The notes beneath the pieces were generated by a model. That model did no database searches. It had not been told where the DNA came from and saw only the letters and a list, made by a program, of their open reading frames with translations. The position numbers were made by a program, and so were the translations under genes. From assembly GCF_001263355.1 (NCBI RefSeq), contig NZ_LGYO01000033.1, positions 111,299 to 175,298 on the forward strand: a stretch of DNA of 64,000 nucleotides. The letters run 5' to 3'. This DNA is from Acetobacterium bakii (GTDB taxonomy: Bacteria > Bacillota > Clostridia > Eubacteriales > Eubacteriaceae). Of the stretch, positions 62,850 to 64,000 are shown in pieces. How positions within the stretch are numbered: position 1 is the first letter of the stretch; every line of letters starts with the position of its first letter.

Positions 62850-63389
62850 CTATTTCTCTGATTCCAGCAACTGGATCGCCTTTTCCACAAAGGACTGCTG
62901 CTGTTTGACAATGGCAAACATGTTTTCAAAAATCAGGTTGGTCATCGGCGGGATATGGTTGCTCATGGCTGCATTTTTCAAGCGCATGCCGTTATCAAGT
63001 TCCGCATATTCCCTTGCCAGGGCATCCCGCTGATGATATAGCGCCGTTAAGGCATCATCATTGGAAATTTTTTCGATAAAAGACAGGCCCGAATACAAGG
63101 TTGAGGGATAGCTGACCGAAGATGCTTCGAGGCATTCACCGACCAATTGCTGCAGATGAGCCTGGCCTTTTTTGGTGATTTTATAAATGGCCTTTTGGCG
63201 ATGGCCGGTTTGTTCAATGCTGTCAACTGCCACCAAACCTTCTTTTTCCATTTTTTTCAGGGCGTGATAAATGGAACCGATGAGGACTCCGCCCCAGCGT
63301 TCAGCGTCGGACAGCCGCAGCACCTGCTGAATATCATAGCCGGACAGAGGTTGAACATCAAGCATGCCGAGAACAAGTACACGTGTCAA
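62850..63389 (-). CDS. PadR-family regulator of an ABC exporter
   Basis: A 179-residue PadR protein with a winged helix (VLGMLDVQPLSGYDIQQVLRLSDAERWGGVLIGSIYHALKKMEKEGLV) and a helical C-terminal region. It begins near 63389, possibly at a non-ATG codon. The exporter genes follow in the same direction. A palindrome upstream (63405-63422) is the probable autoregulatory site, as in other PadR-ABC operons. Confidence 0.9.
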   Translation of the reverse strand: MTRVLVLGMLDVQPLSGYDIQQVLRLSDAERWGGVLIGSIYHALKKMEKEGLVAVDSIEQTGHRQKAIYKITKKGQAHLQQLVGECLEASSVSYPSTLYSGLSFIEKISNDDALTALYHQRDALAREYAELDNGMRLKNAAMSNHIPPMTNLIFENMFAIVKQQQSFVEKAIQLLESEK

Positions 63390-63404
63390 ATATTGTCACC
63401 TCCG

Positions 63405-63422
63405 ATACTCTACGTTGAGTAT
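63405..63422. promoter_or_regulatory. PadR operator candidate
   Basis: ATACTC-TACGTT-GAGTAT, an interrupted palindrome 15 bases before the PadR gene. On the minus strand it lies between a TTGTAC-like -35 region and the ribosome binding site. Confidence 0.55.
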
Positions 63423-63516
63423 TTTGTATTGATTATTGTACAATGATTAAACAGCGCTGTCAAGTATTTTTAAAAATAATCCATCGCCCTGACAGAAATA
63501 AGTTGCAAAATAGTTA

Positions 63517-63561
63517 TTGACATATGTTCGTAATGGATGTAAGATAGTTATGAACATATGT
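63517..63561 (+). promoter_or_regulatory. promoter with inverted-repeat operator of the ferredoxin operon
   Basis: TTGACA (63517-63522), 17 bases, TAAGAT (63540-63545). Perfect 10-bp inverted repeats ACATATGTTC (63520-63529) and GAACATATGT (63552-63561) flank the -10, which suggests control by a dimeric repressor of ArsR or MarR type. No such regulator is encoded in view. Confidence 0.72.
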
Positions 63562-63588
63562 TATATATAAAATAGAGGAGGCGGATCA

Positions 63589-63756
63589 ATGGCAGCTGTA
63601 GTTAATCAAGAAGAATGTATCGGTTGTGGTAAATGTGAGGACGTGTGCCCCGTTGAAGCCATAAAAGTTGTAGAAGGCAAGGCCGCAGTCAGCGATGATT
63701 GCATCGATTGCGGTGCGTGCGTCGATGAATGCCCTGTTGAAGCAATCAGTTTATAA
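63589..63756 (+). CDS. 2[4Fe-4S] ferredoxin
   Basis: A 55-residue clostridial-type ferredoxin. Two cluster-binding motifs are complete: [12 protein letters not shown] (about 10-21) and [12 protein letters not shown] (about 38-49). GGAGGCGGATCA precedes the ATG. It is followed after 15 bases by a glycine-rich zinc-ribbon protein gene, so both belong to one operon under the promoter at 63517. Confidence 0.96.
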   Translation: MAAVVNQEECIGCGKCEDVCPVEAIKVVEGKAAVSDDCIDCGACVDECPVEAISL

Positions 63757-63771
63757 AAAGGAGGATAAAAA

Positions 63772-63975
63772 ATGCCAGGAAAAGATGGAACAGGACCAGT
63801 AGGCGATGGACCAGCTCGCGGCAGAGGCCGTCGAATAGGACCCGACGGGCTTGTGGCAGCATCCACCGGATATTGCCTTTGCCCTAATTGCGGAGAAAAA
63901 GTGAAACACGTTCCGGGATTGCCATGTACATCAGTTACATGCCCCAAGTGTCAAACGATGATGATACGAGAATAG
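63772..63975 (+). CDS. glycine-rich zinc-ribbon protein (DUF5320-like start)
   Basis: A 67-residue protein. The N-terminus MPGKDGTGPVGDGPARGRGR resembles the opening of DUF5320/NifX-linked proteins (often MPRGDGTGPMGMGP). The C-terminal half has two CxxC pairs (CPNCGEKV about 37-44, CPKCQTMM about 57-64), a zinc ribbon or rubredoxin-like metal site. Such genes usually sit with ferredoxin and MinD/ParA-type ATPase genes of metal-cluster assembly, which would lie beyond the window; that is inference. AAGGAGG precedes the ATG. Confidence 0.8.
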   Translation: MPGKDGTGPVGDGPARGRGRRIGPDGLVAASTGYCLCPNCGEKVKHVPGLPCTSVTCPKCQTMMIRE

Positions 63976-63986
63976 CAGCTAATTAG

Positions 63987-64000
63987 GTAATTGCGAAACT
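63987..64000 (+). repeat. left end of a further type III element, cut by the window edge
   Basis: GGTAATTGCGAAAC matches the outer end of element C (GGTAATTGTGAAA) and of D and H. Only 14 bases are visible. Confidence 0.45.

Overview
The window reads as chromosomal DNA of a moderately AT-rich, strictly anaerobic Gram-positive bacterium of the Clostridia. Genes carry GGAGG-type ribosome binding sites, TTGACA/TATAAT promoters and short hairpin terminators. Small PadR, TetR and XRE regulators sit beside ABC or MFS exporters, and there are many ferredoxin, flavodoxin and nitroreductase genes. The overall flavour resembles Eubacteriaceae such as Acetobacterium, but that assignment is inference from gene content; no rRNA or other taxonomic marker is present. 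I saw no tRNA, rRNA, CRISPR array, prophage or transposase gene.

Layout. 0-3 kb: end of a YbaK/EbsC gene, an XRE/membrane-protein pair, and a phosphate transporter (Pit) with its DUF47 partner. 3-12 kb: signalling genes (GGDEF/HD-GYP sensor, poly-HAMP chemoreceptor, two diguanylate cyclases) plus a dCMP deaminase. 12-17 kb: MATE exporter, metallo-beta-lactamase-fold protein, exported PQQ-type sugar dehydrogenase, and a TetR/FMN-binding pair. 17-26 kb: PadR pair, TetR, an Rrf2-YhgE/Pip operon, an MFS exporter and an ABC exporter. 26-34 kb: response regulator, histidine kinase, ABC ATPase, FtsX-type permease, and recQ. 34-44 kb: HAD nucleotidase-like protein, arylamine N-acetyltransferase, CPBP protease with an XRE regulator, two orphan antitoxin-like genes, a RibD-type reductase, an EFR1 flavodoxin-ferredoxin, and a surface protein with five repeats. 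44-54 kb: nitroreductase, a chemoreceptor fused to a PhnD-like binding domain, and two tandem 7TM-GAF-GGDEF-EAL paralogues. 54-64 kb: FUSC exporter, secreted tyrosine phosphatase, flavodoxin-PadR-membrane operon, diaminopropionate ammonia-lyase, XRE/DUF2178 pair, PadR-ABC exporter operon, and the start of a ferredoxin/zinc-ribbon operon.

How it fits together. Five proteins make or break cyclic di-GMP and two are chemoreceptor-type, so the window is rich in second-messenger and taxis signalling. Most remaining genes are small regulator-plus-transporter modules for efflux or envelope stress. One palindromic operator occurs both in front of the TetR gene at 19.2 kb and in front of the MFS gene at 22.6 kb, suggesting a small regulon.

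The most unusual non-coding feature is a dispersed family of at least nine 90-210 bp palindromic elements. All share the core GGCGAACAG...CTGTnCG. Their stems differ between copies but stay self-complementary, which is compensatory change. Three end-types can be told apart: one with GTCCCGGGGACAAT-like ends, one with ACAAACCTCGTTGCGGA ends, one with GGTAATTGCGAAA-like ends. The first two types sit mostly between convergent genes, the third in front of genes. A second, unrelated palindromic family (GGTTGC...GGGGCGATTATCAATCGCC) lies at 57-61 kb. The strongest protein-level oddity is the cytoplasmic chemoreceptor-PhnD fusion at 44.8-47.1 kb.
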